Source: Hyphomicrobiales bacterium
GTDB taxonomy: Bacteria > Pseudomonadota > Alphaproteobacteria > Rhizobiales > Aestuariivirgaceae
Assembly (NCBI GenBank): GCA_016185245.1
Contig: JACPNZ010000011.1
Location: forward strand, 1-46,470
Direction of reading: 5' to 3'
DNA length: 46,470 nt
Shown in pieces: positions 8,818 through 15,752 of the stretch; position 1 is the first letter of the stretch; each line of letters begins with the position of its first letter. Under the pieces are notes generated by a model that was not told the origin of the DNA, made no database searches, and was given only the letters and a program-made list of their open reading frames with translations. The translations under genes were made by a program, and so were the position numbers.

Positions 8818-8853
8818 CAAATAAAAATCCACCGGCATTTCGCCGGTGGATTT
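8818..8853 (-). terminator. Rho-independent terminator after the flp pilins
   Basis: A perfect 12-bp stem (8825-8836 with 8842-8853) and a 5-base loop is followed on the minus strand by TTTTTATTT. It lies 57 bases after the stop of the second pilin gene and before cpaA. Abundant pilin mRNA would therefore be separated from the lower-level assembly genes. Confidence 0.85.
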
Positions 8854-8909
8854 GCTGATCCGAAGATCGTATGAGCCGTGCCGCCCGCGGGTGGAACGGC
8901 CCGCCCCTA

Positions 8910-9080
8910 TTACGTACCAGAGGTAATGTGGGTGGCGAGGCTCGAGAACTTGCCGGTGATGGCCGAGGCCAGGATCGGCATGGCGGTCACGAGGGCCAGG
9001 CCCATGGCGGCGGCGATCAGGCCATATTCGATGGCGGTCGCACCCGACTCATCCTTCACGAAGCGCACGAACTTGCTCAT
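8910..9080 (-). CDS. flp: Flp/Fap pilin, copy 1 (downstream)
   Basis: This 56-residue type IVb pilin has a short leader ending in G13, then the Flp motif ATAIEYGLIAA with E at mature position 5. The mature chain is 43 residues and is one hydrophobic helix plus a short tail. Cleavage by the neighbouring CpaA is expected. AGGAGAGA lies just before the ATG at 9080. The mature sequence is identical to that of the next pilin at 9129-9299; only the leader differs. Confidence 0.95.
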   Translation of the reverse strand: MSKFVRFVKDESGATAIEYGLIAAAMGLALVTAMPILASAITGKFSSLATHITSGT

Positions 9081-9128
9081 TTTGTCTCTCCTAGGTTGAC
9101 GATGGTTGATAGTCTGGACGGCGAGTTG

Positions 9129-9299
9129 TTAAGTGCCGGACGTGATGTGCGTTGCGAGGCTCGAGAACTTGCCAGTGATGGCGGACGCGAGGATCGGCAT
9201 CGCCGTCACTAGGGCGAGACCCATCGCAGCAGCGATCAGGCCGTATTCGATGGCGGTCGCACCGGATTCGTCCCTGATCAATCGCATTACCTTGTTCAT
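9129..9299 (-). CDS. flp: Flp/Fap pilin, copy 2 (upstream)
   Basis: This 56-residue pilin is the first gene of the pilin transcript. The leader (MNKVMRLIRDESG) differs from that of copy 1, but all 43 mature residues are the same. The ATG at 9299 has GGAG six bases upstream. A GTG four codons earlier overlaps that ribosome site and is less likely. Over the 47 codons shared from D10 onward there are 23 synonymous changes from copy 1 and no amino-acid change. The duplication is therefore old and the protein is tightly constrained. Confidence 0.95.
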   Translation of the reverse strand: MNKVMRLIRDESGATAIEYGLIAAAMGLALVTAMPILASAITGKFSSLATHITSGT

Positions 9300-9396
9300 T
9301 GGATACTCCACTTCGCTAACGTCACGTGGTTCAAAACGTCCGGTGCTTTATGCGCCGTAGTCCCTGAACCATGGGGGTCACCTTACGAGGCCGCCT

Positions 9397-9411
9397 TTAA
9401 TGCCAAGTAAA
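9397..9411 (-). promoter_or_regulatory. Near-consensus CtrA site upstream of flp
   Basis: On the minus strand TTTA, seven bases (CTTGGCA) and TTAA differ from TTAA-N7-TTAA at one position. It lies about 100 bases upstream of the first pilin start, within the A+T-rich part of the control region. In Caulobacter pilA is CtrA-activated. The match is suggestive only. Confidence 0.35.
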
Positions 9412-9765
9412 TCAGGTCGCTAAACTCAGTAAACAACGTTCGCCGGCCGAGTCTTGGTTACTAAAACGATTCTCGTGAAATAGAGTTTTTATCGATATCA
9501 GTAGATCGTGGTGAATAATCCGATAAACCGGCGAGTATACTCGGCAAGCCCGCTCTAACGGCCAAGTCGCGCCGAGTTCCACGGAAAATTGGCAGTAATG
9601 CATTTTCCTGCCGGTGGACTGACATTGCCACACTCTATCGCTGTTCTGCGCAGCCCTCTCCGTCGCCACAGACTAGACCCGGTCCACCGCAGCGAAATTC
9701 TTCAAGCCCTCGCCGCAGCACCGTTGCGGCCCGACTTGGCGATTAAGGGAAGATTCACCATTCCC

Positions 9766-9779
9766 CGGTCAAATGACCG
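9766..9779. promoter_or_regulatory. 14-bp palindrome, candidate operator
   Basis: CGGTCA-AA-TGACCG is a perfect inverted repeat with 6-bp arms. It lies 61 bases upstream of the start codon of the gene at 9841, in a typical operator or promoter position. It is too short and lacks a T run for a terminator. The regulator is unknown. Confidence 0.35.
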
Positions 9780-9840
9780 CTTAGTGAAGAAAAGCGGCTG
9801 CCCGTTCGTGCAGGCATCGCTCTCGTGGAGATCCAGCGCC

Positions 9841-10329
9841 ATGACCATCCGGACCTTTCTAGCCAGTCTCGCAGTTGTCGGTGGCCTCTGCCTTGCAGCC
9901 GCACCGGCGCAGGCGGCCCAGCCGCTTGTGCTGTTCACCGACCAGTCGACCATATTGAATGTGCCGCGCCCCGCCGCCGTCGTGGTGGTGGGCAATCCCT
10001 CGATCGCCGATGCCACCATCAACGGCCAGCAGATCTTCCTGCATGGCCGCTCCTTCGGCACCACCAACGTCATCGCCCTCGACGACCAGGGCGCCAAGAT
10101 CGCCAATTACGAAGTGACGGTGCAGCTCGGCGGTTCCAACAATGTCACCCTGTTCAAGGCCGGCATGGAATACAGCTACGTCTGCGTCACCAATTGCGAA
10201 GTCCAGATGCATGTCGGCGACGACCAGGACTGGTTCCAGAAGGTCGTGCTCGGCCGCAACAAGGACAAGATCGGCATCGCCACCGGTCAGAAGTCGGCCG
10301 AGGCCAATCAGCCGCCGCCGGCCCAGTGA
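9841..10329 (+). CDS. Secreted pilus-assembly protein with CpaC-type N-terminal domain
   Basis: The 162-residue protein has a signal peptide ending near residue 25 (PAQA/AQP). It then carries one pilus-formation N-terminal domain (about residues 28-100), in the same layout as CpaC residues 45-120: VLNV-like opening, VVVVGNPSIADATI, then FGTTNVIALDDQGAKI. No secretin domain follows. The C-terminal 60 residues include two cysteines (YVCVTNCEV) that could form a disulfide. GGAG precedes the ATG at 9841. Such small proteins accompany tad loci in alphaproteobacteria, and a role around the secretin is inferred. It is a single-gene unit closed by the hairpin at 10359-10382. Confidence 0.85.
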   Translation: MTIRTFLASLAVVGGLCLAAAPAQAAQPLVLFTDQSTILNVPRPAAVVVVGNPSIADATINGQQIFLHGRSFGTTNVIALDDQGAKIANYEVTVQLGGSNNVTLFKAGMEYSYVCVTNCEVQMHVGDDQDWFQKVVLGRNKDKIGIATGQKSAEANQPPPAQ

Positions 10330-10358
10330 CACCGCACAAAGATCGACGCACCACCGGG

Positions 10359-10382
10359 AAGGCCCCGCAAATCCGGGGCCTT
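10359..10382 (+). terminator. Probable terminator after the CpaC-N-domain gene
   Basis: A 9-bp perfect stem (AAGGCCCCG at 10359-10367, CGGGGCCTT at 10374-10382) with a 6-base loop lies 29 bases after the stop codon. The following bases are T-containing but not a clean T run, so it may be a weak terminator. Confidence 0.55.
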
Positions 10383-10452
10383 CGTCGTCTTCGCAACCTG
10401 CCGATCGGTCGGATTTTACTTAGATTTGACTGAACTTTTTCATCCGGCGGAA

Positions 10453-10470
10453 AACCTATCTTGATAGGTT
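10453..10470. promoter_or_regulatory. 18-bp perfect palindrome upstream of the TadE genes
   Basis: AACCTATC-TT-GATAGGTT is a perfect inverted repeat with 8-bp arms. It lies 63 bases upstream of the TadE start. A TTGACT at 10426-10431 lies 21 bases above it, but no good -10 box is visible at standard spacing. The size and symmetry suit a dimeric repressor or activator. The regulator is unknown. Confidence 0.5.
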
Positions 10471-10533
10471 CGCAGGCTAATCAAGTGGCGAGGCCGCTTC
10501 TCTAGCGAGCGGCAGCCAGTGCGGGAGCAGCCG

Positions 10534-11100
10534 ATGTGGGGCAAGCTAAGGGCGTGGCGCAAGACCGTGCTGCGCCGGTTCAACAGTTCCGAGAGGGGAG
10601 CCGCGGCGGTCGAATTCGCCCTGGTCGCCGCCCCGTTCTTCTTCGTGCTCGGCAGCATCGCCGAAACCGGCCTGATGCTGTTTTCGGAATATGTGCTGCA
10701 GAACTCGGTGCAGGAAGCCGCCCGCCTGGTGCGCACCGGGCAGGTCTCGGCCAGCGACGGCACCACCACCGTCTCGGCGGCGGATTTCAAGACCAACATG
10801 TGCTCGCAGGTGAGCATCATCATCGACTGCAACAGCAAGGTCACCGTCTATGTGAACAGTGCGGCGTCGTTTTCGGCGCTGGATACCTCCCTTGGCGACC
10901 CCACCAGCATCGGGCCAAATGCGGCCGGGGCTCCCTATGCGACGGTCTACACCCCCGGCGGGCAACTGAAGTCGGTGGCAGTGGTCGCCACCTATGACTG
11001 GTACTTCACCTTCCCGTTCATGGATTTCCTCGGCAACATCAACGGCGGCAAGGCGCGGCGCCTCTACGGCCTCGCGGTGTTCCGCAACGAACCCTTCTGA
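10534..11100 (+). CDS. tadE: TadE-family pseudopilin
   Basis: The 188-residue protein has a TadE-type leader ending at G22 (NSSERG). The pseudopilin motif AAAVEFALVAAPFFF then begins the hydrophobic segment. The rest is extracytoplasmic, with two Cys near residues 90-101 (NMCSQVSIIIDC) and an aromatic-rich C-terminus (YDWYFTFPFMDFL). It should be cleaved by CpaA and act in pilus assembly. The ATG at 10534 has GGGAG just upstream. A GTG at 10519 is possible but would overlap that site. It is followed after 12 bases by a second TadE-type gene. Confidence 0.9.
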   Translation: MWGKLRAWRKTVLRRFNSSERGAAAVEFALVAAPFFFVLGSIAETGLMLFSEYVLQNSVQEAARLVRTGQVSASDGTTTVSAADFKTNMCSQVSIIIDCNSKVTVYVNSAASFSALDTSLGDPTSIGPNAAGAPYATVYTPGGQLKSVAVVATYDWYFTFPFMDFLGNINGGKARRLYGLAVFRNEPF

Positions 11101-11112
11101 GCGGGTGACCAG

Positions 11113-11664
11113 ATGATTGGCAAACTTGCCCGATACCTGCACGATGCCCGCGGCGTGGCGGCGATCGAAATGGCCTTCATCATGCCGTTTCTGCTGTTCC
11201 TGTATTTCGGTCTGGTCGACCTCACCGCACTCATCTCGCTCAACCGCAAGGTGACCTACGGCGCCAGCGTGGTAGCCGACCTCGTAACTCAGAACGACAC
11301 GACGGTGACCTCGGCCAGCATCGACGACTATTTCAATGCCGTCTCTCTGGTGATGGCGCCGACGCCGATCGCCAACGTGCGCATCGAGGTCTACCAGTTC
11401 CGCAAGGTGAACGGCTCGGTCACCAACCAGTGGAGCAAGCTGAGCGCCAACGGCCCATCCTGCGGCGTGCCGTCGACCAGCGGCTTGCAGAACCTGATGA
11501 CCGACAACAACGACATCATCATCGGCGAGGTCTGCACCACCTACTCGCCCTATATCGCATCATTCCTCGGCCAGACCATTCTGGGCGCCACCAGCTTCAC
11601 CATGAACGAACAGATAGCGTTGCGCCCGCGCCAGTCCTCGACCCTCAACTGCACCGGCTGTTGA
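11113..11664 (+). CDS. Second TadE/TadF-type pseudopilin
   Basis: The 183-residue protein has a short leader ending in G14 (LHDARG) and then VAAIEMAFIMPFLLFLYFGLVDL, the TadE-like processing site and membrane helix. The remainder is a predicted periplasmic domain with four Cys, two of them in the C-terminal TLNCTGC. It follows the first TadE gene by 12 bases, so the two form an operon. It could be called TadF by position, but the motif fits TadE equally well. CpaA is the likely processing enzyme. Confidence 0.87.
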   Translation: MIGKLARYLHDARGVAAIEMAFIMPFLLFLYFGLVDLTALISLNRKVTYGASVVADLVTQNDTTVTSASIDDYFNAVSLVMAPTPIANVRIEVYQFRKVNGSVTNQWSKLSANGPSCGVPSTSGLQNLMTDNNDIIIGEVCTTYSPYIASFLGQTILGATSFTMNEQIALRPRQSSTLNCTGC

Positions 11665-11720
11665 GACTGGTAAGCCGGGCCGCCCGGCGCTAAACAGGCG
11701 CTGCCGCCCGGAGTGCCCAT

Positions 11721-12563
11721 TTGGATCCCACCGTTTTCGCTGCCGTCCTGGTCGCCGCCGGCATGCATGCCGGCTGGAACGTCCTGGTCAAGCTGAATCT
11801 CGACCGCTTCCTGTCGCTGTTCCTCATTCAAACGCTGATGGGCGGCCTGGGTCTCGTCATGCTCGCGGTCTTTCCCCTGGCGGCGGCGGCGAGCCTGCCC
11901 TACGCGCTGACCTCCGGCGTCCTGCATCTCGGCTACAATCTGTTCCTCGCCCGCAGCTACCGCACCGGCGACCTGAGCCAGGTCTATCCCATCGCCCGGG
12001 GTGCCGCTCCGCTGCTCACCCTGCTGGTGGCCTGGTTTGCCGCCCACGAGCGGATCGGCGGCTGGGGGGCGCTCGGTATCGGCGTGCTGGTGGCCGGCAT
12101 CTGGCTGGTCAGCTTCGCCGGTCGCAAGGCGGTGAAGCTCGACGGGCTCACCCTGTTCTTCGCCCTTGGCACATCGGTGTTCATCGCCGCCTATACGGTG
12201 GTCGACGGGCTGGGCGGCCGGGTCTCGGGCTCGCCATCGAGCTATGCCGGCCTGGTCTTCGTTTTCGACGCCCTGTTCCTCTTGGCCTATGCGCTGGTTT
12301 TTAGCGGGCCCGGCGTCATTGCCGCCGTGCTGCCCTACTGGCGCACCGGCACCGTCGGTGCCGTGCTGTCGGCCGGGGCCTACTGGATCGCCATCTGGGG
12401 CATGGCGCACGCCCAGATCGCCGCCGTTGCGGCATTGCGCGAAACCAGCATTCTCTTCGTCATGCTGATGTCGATGCGGGTGCTCAAGGAAACCGTGACG
12501 GTGCCGCGGATCGGCGGAGCGGCACTGATCGTCGTTGGAGCCGTCATGCTCCGGCTCGCCTGA
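11721..12563 (+). CDS. EamA/DMT-family transporter
   Basis: The 280-residue protein has about ten hydrophobic segments and two EamA repeats. Family features include the HAGWNVLVK start of helix 1, a GDLSQVYPIARGAAPLL segment near 90-110 and ALRETSILFVMLMS near the end. Substrate is unknown; relatives export amino acids, nucleobases or other metabolites. The start is a TTG at 11721 with GGAG nine bases upstream. No closer ATG keeps the first helix intact. The stop codon is 12 bases from the aldo/keto reductase start, so the two are probably co-transcribed. Confidence 0.85.
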   Translation: MDPTVFAAVLVAAGMHAGWNVLVKLNLDRFLSLFLIQTLMGGLGLVMLAVFPLAAAASLPYALTSGVLHLGYNLFLARSYRTGDLSQVYPIARGAAPLLTLLVAWFAAHERIGGWGALGIGVLVAGIWLVSFAGRKAVKLDGLTLFFALGTSVFIAAYTVVDGLGGRVSGSPSSYAGLVFVFDALFLLAYALVFSGPGVIAAVLPYWRTGTVGAVLSAGAYWIAIWGMAHAQIAAVAALRETSILFVMLMSMRVLKETVTVPRIGGAALIVVGAVMLRLA

Positions 12564-12575
12564 AGGAGGTCTGCG

Positions 12576-13556
12576 ATGGACTATGTAAGATTGGGCCGCA
12601 CCGGCCTTGAGGTGTCGCGCCTCTGTCTCGGCTGCATGAGCTTTGGCGAGCCCAACCGGGGAACCCATGCCTGGACCCTGGGCGAGGCCGATGCCCGCCC
12701 CCTAATCAAGCGGGCCCTCGAACTCGGCATCAATTTCTTCGACACCGCCAACATCTATTCCGACGGCTCGAGCGAAGAAATCGTCGGCCGGGCGCTCAAG
12801 GATTTCGCCCGCCGCGACGAGGTTGTCATCGCCACCAAGGTGCACGGCCGCATGCGTCCGGGCCCCAACGGTGCCGGCCTGTCGCGGCGGGCCATCATGA
12901 TCGAGATCGACAACAGCCTGAGACGGCTCGGCACCGACCATGTCGATCTCTACCAGATCCATCGCTGGGACCATGAGACGCCGATCGCCGAAACGCTTGA
13001 AGCGCTGCACGATGTGGTGAAGGCCGGCAAGGTCCGCTATATCGGCGCCTCCTCGATGTTCGCCTGGCAATTCGCTACCGCACTGCATCTGGCCGAGGCC
13101 CACGGCTGGAGCCGTTTCGTCTCGATGCAGAACCACCTTAACCTGCTCTACCGCGAGGAAGAGCGCGAGATGCTGCCGCTGTGCGCCGCGGAGAGCATCG
13201 GCGTCATCCCTTGGAGCCCCCTGGCGCGGGGCCGGCTGACGCGCCGGCCCGAGACCGCGACCAGCCGGTCGAACACCGACAACTATGCCCGGCTGCTCTA
13301 TGCGGCGACCGAGAAGGCCGACGCCGCGGTGATCGCCGCCGTGGATCGCGTTGCGGCACGGCGGGGCGTGCCGATGGCTGAGGTTGCCCTCGCCTGGCTC
13401 TTGCGAAAGTCCGTGGTGACCAGCCCGATCATCGGCGCCACCCAGCCGCACCATCTCGAAGACGCAGTGAAGGCCCTGGCGCTGAAGCTGTCGAACGAGG
13501 ATGCAGCCGAACTGGAAGCGCCCTACGTTCCCCACGCGGTTGCCGGCTTCAGCTGA
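12576..13556 (+). CDS. Aldo/keto reductase
   Basis: The 326-residue NADPH-dependent oxidoreductase has the AKR TIM-barrel layout. The catalytic region GINFFDTANIYSDGSSEEIVG supplies Asp and Tyr, KVHG the Lys and YQIHRWD the His. The C-terminal cofactor segment is VVTSPIIGATQPHHLEDAVKAL. The opening MDYVRLGRTGLEVSRLCLGCMSFG resembles the YajO and AKR11-13 type enzymes. Substrate cannot be read from sequence. AAGGAGG precedes the ATG. It ends two bases from the convergent mbfA stop. Confidence 0.92.
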   Translation: MDYVRLGRTGLEVSRLCLGCMSFGEPNRGTHAWTLGEADARPLIKRALELGINFFDTANIYSDGSSEEIVGRALKDFARRDEVVIATKVHGRMRPGPNGAGLSRRAIMIEIDNSLRRLGTDHVDLYQIHRWDHETPIAETLEALHDVVKAGKVRYIGASSMFAWQFATALHLAEAHGWSRFVSMQNHLNLLYREEEREMLPLCAAESIGVIPWSPLARGRLTRRPETATSRSNTDNYARLLYAATEKADAAVIAAVDRVAARRGVPMAEVALAWLLRKSVVTSPIIGATQPHHLEDAVKALALKLSNEDAAELEAPYVPHAVAGFS

Positions 13557-13558
13557 CG

Positions 13559-14518
13559 TCAGGCACGGCTGCCAATCAGGATGCCGGTGAGGAAAACCAG
13601 GAAGCCGCCCACCGCGATCTGGAAGGCCGCCTTGAGGAAGGGCGTATCCATGTAGCGGTAGCGGATCCAGGAAATCGCCGCGAGTTCGAGAATGACGATG
13701 ACCGCCGCCACGGCGGTGGCGAGGTTGAAGTCGGGGATGAGAAAGGGCAGCGTGTGGCCAAGCCCGCCCACCGCCGTCATGATGCCGGCGGCGAGACCGC
13801 GGATCAGCGGATGGCCGCGGCCGGTGAGCTTGCCGTCGTCGGAGAGTCCTTCGGCGAGGCCCATGGAGATGCCGGCACCGACCGAAGCGGCAAGGCCGAC
13901 CAGGAACGTCTCCCAGGTCCGATGGGTGGCGAAGGCCGCCGCAAACAGCGGCGCCAGGGTCGACACCGACCCATCCATGAGGCCGACGAGCCCCGGCTGG
14001 ATCACCTGCAGCAGGAACAGCCGGCGCTTGGCTTCGCCCTCCTCGATCTTGGCGTCGGCCGTCACATGCTTCTCGCCCAGCTTGCCGGCGAGCGACTCGT
14101 GGCCCTTCTCGGCTTCGGCCAGATTGGACAGGAGCTTCTTCACCTGCGGGTCGCTGCTGCGCTCGGCCGCCTGCTTGTAGAAGCGGTAATTCTCCAGCTC
14201 GATCACCTCGGCCCGCTGGCGCATGGCATCGATGTTGAGCTTGCCGATGGTCCAGGCCGGCTTGTGCCTGACGAAGCCGATGACGTCGCTCCGCCGGATC
14301 AGCGGGATGAAATCGCCGAATTTCTTCTGGTAGAGCTCGCTCAGCCAGCGCCGGTGCTCATGCTCCTCCTCGGCCATCTCGATGAACACCTTGGCCGAGG
14401 CCGGATAGCTATCCATCAGGGCATGGGCGAAGCCCGAGTAGGCACGCGCGTCGTCGTCCTCGCTGGAGATGGCGAGCGCCAGAATTTCCTGTTCGCTGAG
14501 ATCGGAAAAGCTCTTCAC
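13559..14518 (-). CDS. mbfA: Membrane-bound ferritin-like iron exporter MbfA
   Basis: The 319-residue protein joins an N-terminal ferritin-like (erythrin-vacuolar-iron-transport) domain to a C-terminal VIT1/CCC1-type membrane domain. Di-iron ligands are visible as EDDDARAY near residue 20, EMAEEEHEHRRW near 47-58, VIELENYRFY near 105 and EAEKGHESL near 135. The membrane part begins near residue 170 (LVGLMDGSVSTLAPLFAAAF) with about five helices. In Agrobacterium and Bradyrhizobium MbfA exports iron and is controlled by Irr. The start codon is GTG at 14518 with GGAGAA upstream. An Irr-box-like sequence is at 14557-14572. Confidence 0.92.
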   Translation of the reverse strand: MKSFSDLSEQEILALAISSEDDDARAYSGFAHALMDSYPASAKVFIEMAEEEHEHRRWLSELYQKKFGDFIPLIRRSDVIGFVRHKPAWTIGKLNIDAMRQRAEVIELENYRFYKQAAERSSDPQVKKLLSNLAEAEKGHESLAGKLGEKHVTADAKIEEGEAKRRLFLLQVIQPGLVGLMDGSVSTLAPLFAAAFATHRTWETFLVGLAASVGAGISMGLAEGLSDDGKLTGRGHPLIRGLAAGIMTAVGGLGHTLPFLIPDFNLATAVAAVIVILELAAISWIRYRYMDTPFLKAAFQIAVGGFLVFLTGILIGSRA

Positions 14519-14556
14519 AGCGCGACGTTTCTCCGAATTGTTAAAACGGCTTAACC

Positions 14557-14572
14557 CTAGAATGATTCAAAA
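14557..14572 (-). promoter_or_regulatory. Candidate Irr box (iron control element) upstream of mbfA
   Basis: On the minus strand the sequence reads TTTTGAA-TCA-TTCTAG, an imperfect inverted repeat with a GAA-N3-TTC core (14560-14568). This resembles the iron control element bound by Irr in rhizobia. It overlaps a plausible -35 (TTGAAT) and lies about 39 bases from the start codon. That placement would suit repression. Confidence 0.45.
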
Positions 14573-14660
14573 CAGGGGTCCAGCCCTTACCAATCGCCAA
14601 GGAAGCCAGCATTAAGAAAATGTCATTACAACTTCCGCTGCGGGATGGAGGACGCGACTG

Positions 14661-15752
14661 ATGACTTACGCCCTGGCGGCTCGGGCCTGGCCGCGCCTTG
14701 CGGCGACCGTTGCGGCGATCCGGCGGGGCTTCGCGTCCCACGCCTTGCTCTATGGCTTCGCGCTGATCGTCTGCAGCCTGGCGGTGCTCGAATCCTTCTG
14801 GCTCGGACTGCCGCTCGACCTGCAGATGGTGCTGATCTTTACCGGGCCGGTGCTGCTCGTTCTCGCCGTCATGATGGCGGTGGGGCTGGGAGTGGAGGCG
14901 CTGAGGCTGCAGCGGGCGGGCTTTGCCGGCAGCGTCACGGCAGCGCTTGGCCGCAAGCTGCGCGACGACTATCTGGCACCCGAACGGGTATCGAACGCTG
15001 CCCACTCGGTCGCCTTCATGACCCTCTACATGGTGGGCTATACCTTCATCAAGCGGGCGATCCCCTTGGCCGTGCCGTTCTCCTGGGACGAGACCTTCAT
15101 GCAGCTCGACCGGACGGTGCATTTCGGCAGCCATCCCTACGAGTGGCTGGCGCCCATCCTCAACACTCCCGCCGTCACCTTCGCCCTCAACGTCAATTAC
15201 AATTTCTGGTTCCTGGTGATGTTCTCCTGCTGGTTCTGGCAGGGCTTCGACGCCCGCGACACGGCACTGCGCATGCGCTTCCTGCTGGGCTTCACCCTCA
15301 CCTGGTTTCTTGGCACCTGTGTCCTGGGAACGATCTTCTCCTCGGTCGGTCCCGCCTTTTACGGGAGGCTCTTGCCCGGCCCAGACCCTTACGCGCCGCT
15401 GATGAACTGGCTCAACCAGGCAAGCGAAGTCAATCGCATCTGGTCGCTGCGCGTCATGGACGAGCTGTGGCGGAACTATGAGACCGGCGAGGGCGTGATC
15501 AACGGCATCTCGGCGATGCCGTCGATGCATGTCGGCACCTCGGTCTTGTTCGCCATGCTGGGCTTTGCCTCGGGCAAGCGCTGGGTGGGCTGGCTCTTGT
15601 CGGGTTTCGCGTTGCTGATCTTCGTCGGCTCGATCCATTTGGGCTGGCACTATGCCATCGACGGCTATGTCGGCGCCGCCGTCGCGGTGTTCGGCTGGTG
15701 GGCGGCGGGACGGCTGGTGGCATTCGATAGAAGGCTGCGCGGCGTCGCCTAA
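14661..15752 (+). CDS. PAP2-superfamily membrane protein
   Basis: The 363-residue protein has six or more membrane helices and the PAP2 phosphatase/transferase motifs in its C-terminal half. PSMHVGTS is near residue 290 and [17 protein letters not shown] near 325-340; these supply the catalytic His residues and Asp. The spacing and the long N-terminal membrane part resemble the PAP2_3 branch, which includes lipid phosphotransferases of the AUR1/inositol-phosphotransferase type. It likely acts on a lipid phosphate in the inner membrane; the substrate is unknown. GGAGG precedes the ATG. Its stop overlaps the convergent lepA stop by four bases. Confidence 0.85.
   Translation: MTYALAARAWPRLAATVAAIRRGFASHALLYGFALIVCSLAVLESFWLGLPLDLQMVLIFTGPVLLVLAVMMAVGLGVEALRLQRAGFAGSVTAALGRKLRDDYLAPERVSNAAHSVAFMTLYMVGYTFIKRAIPLAVPFSWDETFMQLDRTVHFGSHPYEWLAPILNTPAVTFALNVNYNFWFLVMFSCWFWQGFDARDTALRMRFLLGFTLTWFLGTCVLGTIFSSVGPAFYGRLLPGPDPYAPLMNWLNQASEVNRIWSLRVMDELWRNYETGEGVINGISAMPSMHVGTSVLFAMLGFASGKRWVGWLLSGFALLIFVGSIHLGWHYAIDGYVGAAVAVFGWWAAGRLVAFDRRLRGVA

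Larger units (their letters stand above)
9300..9840. other. Divergent control region between flp pilins and the pilus accessory gene
   Basis: This 541-base non-coding stretch is visibly more A+T-rich than its neighbours between about 9390 and 9530. It should hold the pilin promoter on the minus strand and the promoter of the gene at 9841 on the plus strand. Candidate elements are a near-CtrA site (9397-9411) and a 14-bp palindrome (9766-9779). A TTAA-N7-TTCA sequence at 9743-9757 is a weaker CtrA-like match. I could not assign -35/-10 boxes with confidence. The frames through it look like chance openings. Confidence 0.5.

Noticed and set aside
14541-14554. TTAA-N6-TTAA between mbfA and the PAP2 gene, as a CtrA site
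   Set aside because: The spacer is six bases, not seven, so the half-sites would be out of phase for CtrA. It may simply be part of the mbfA promoter.
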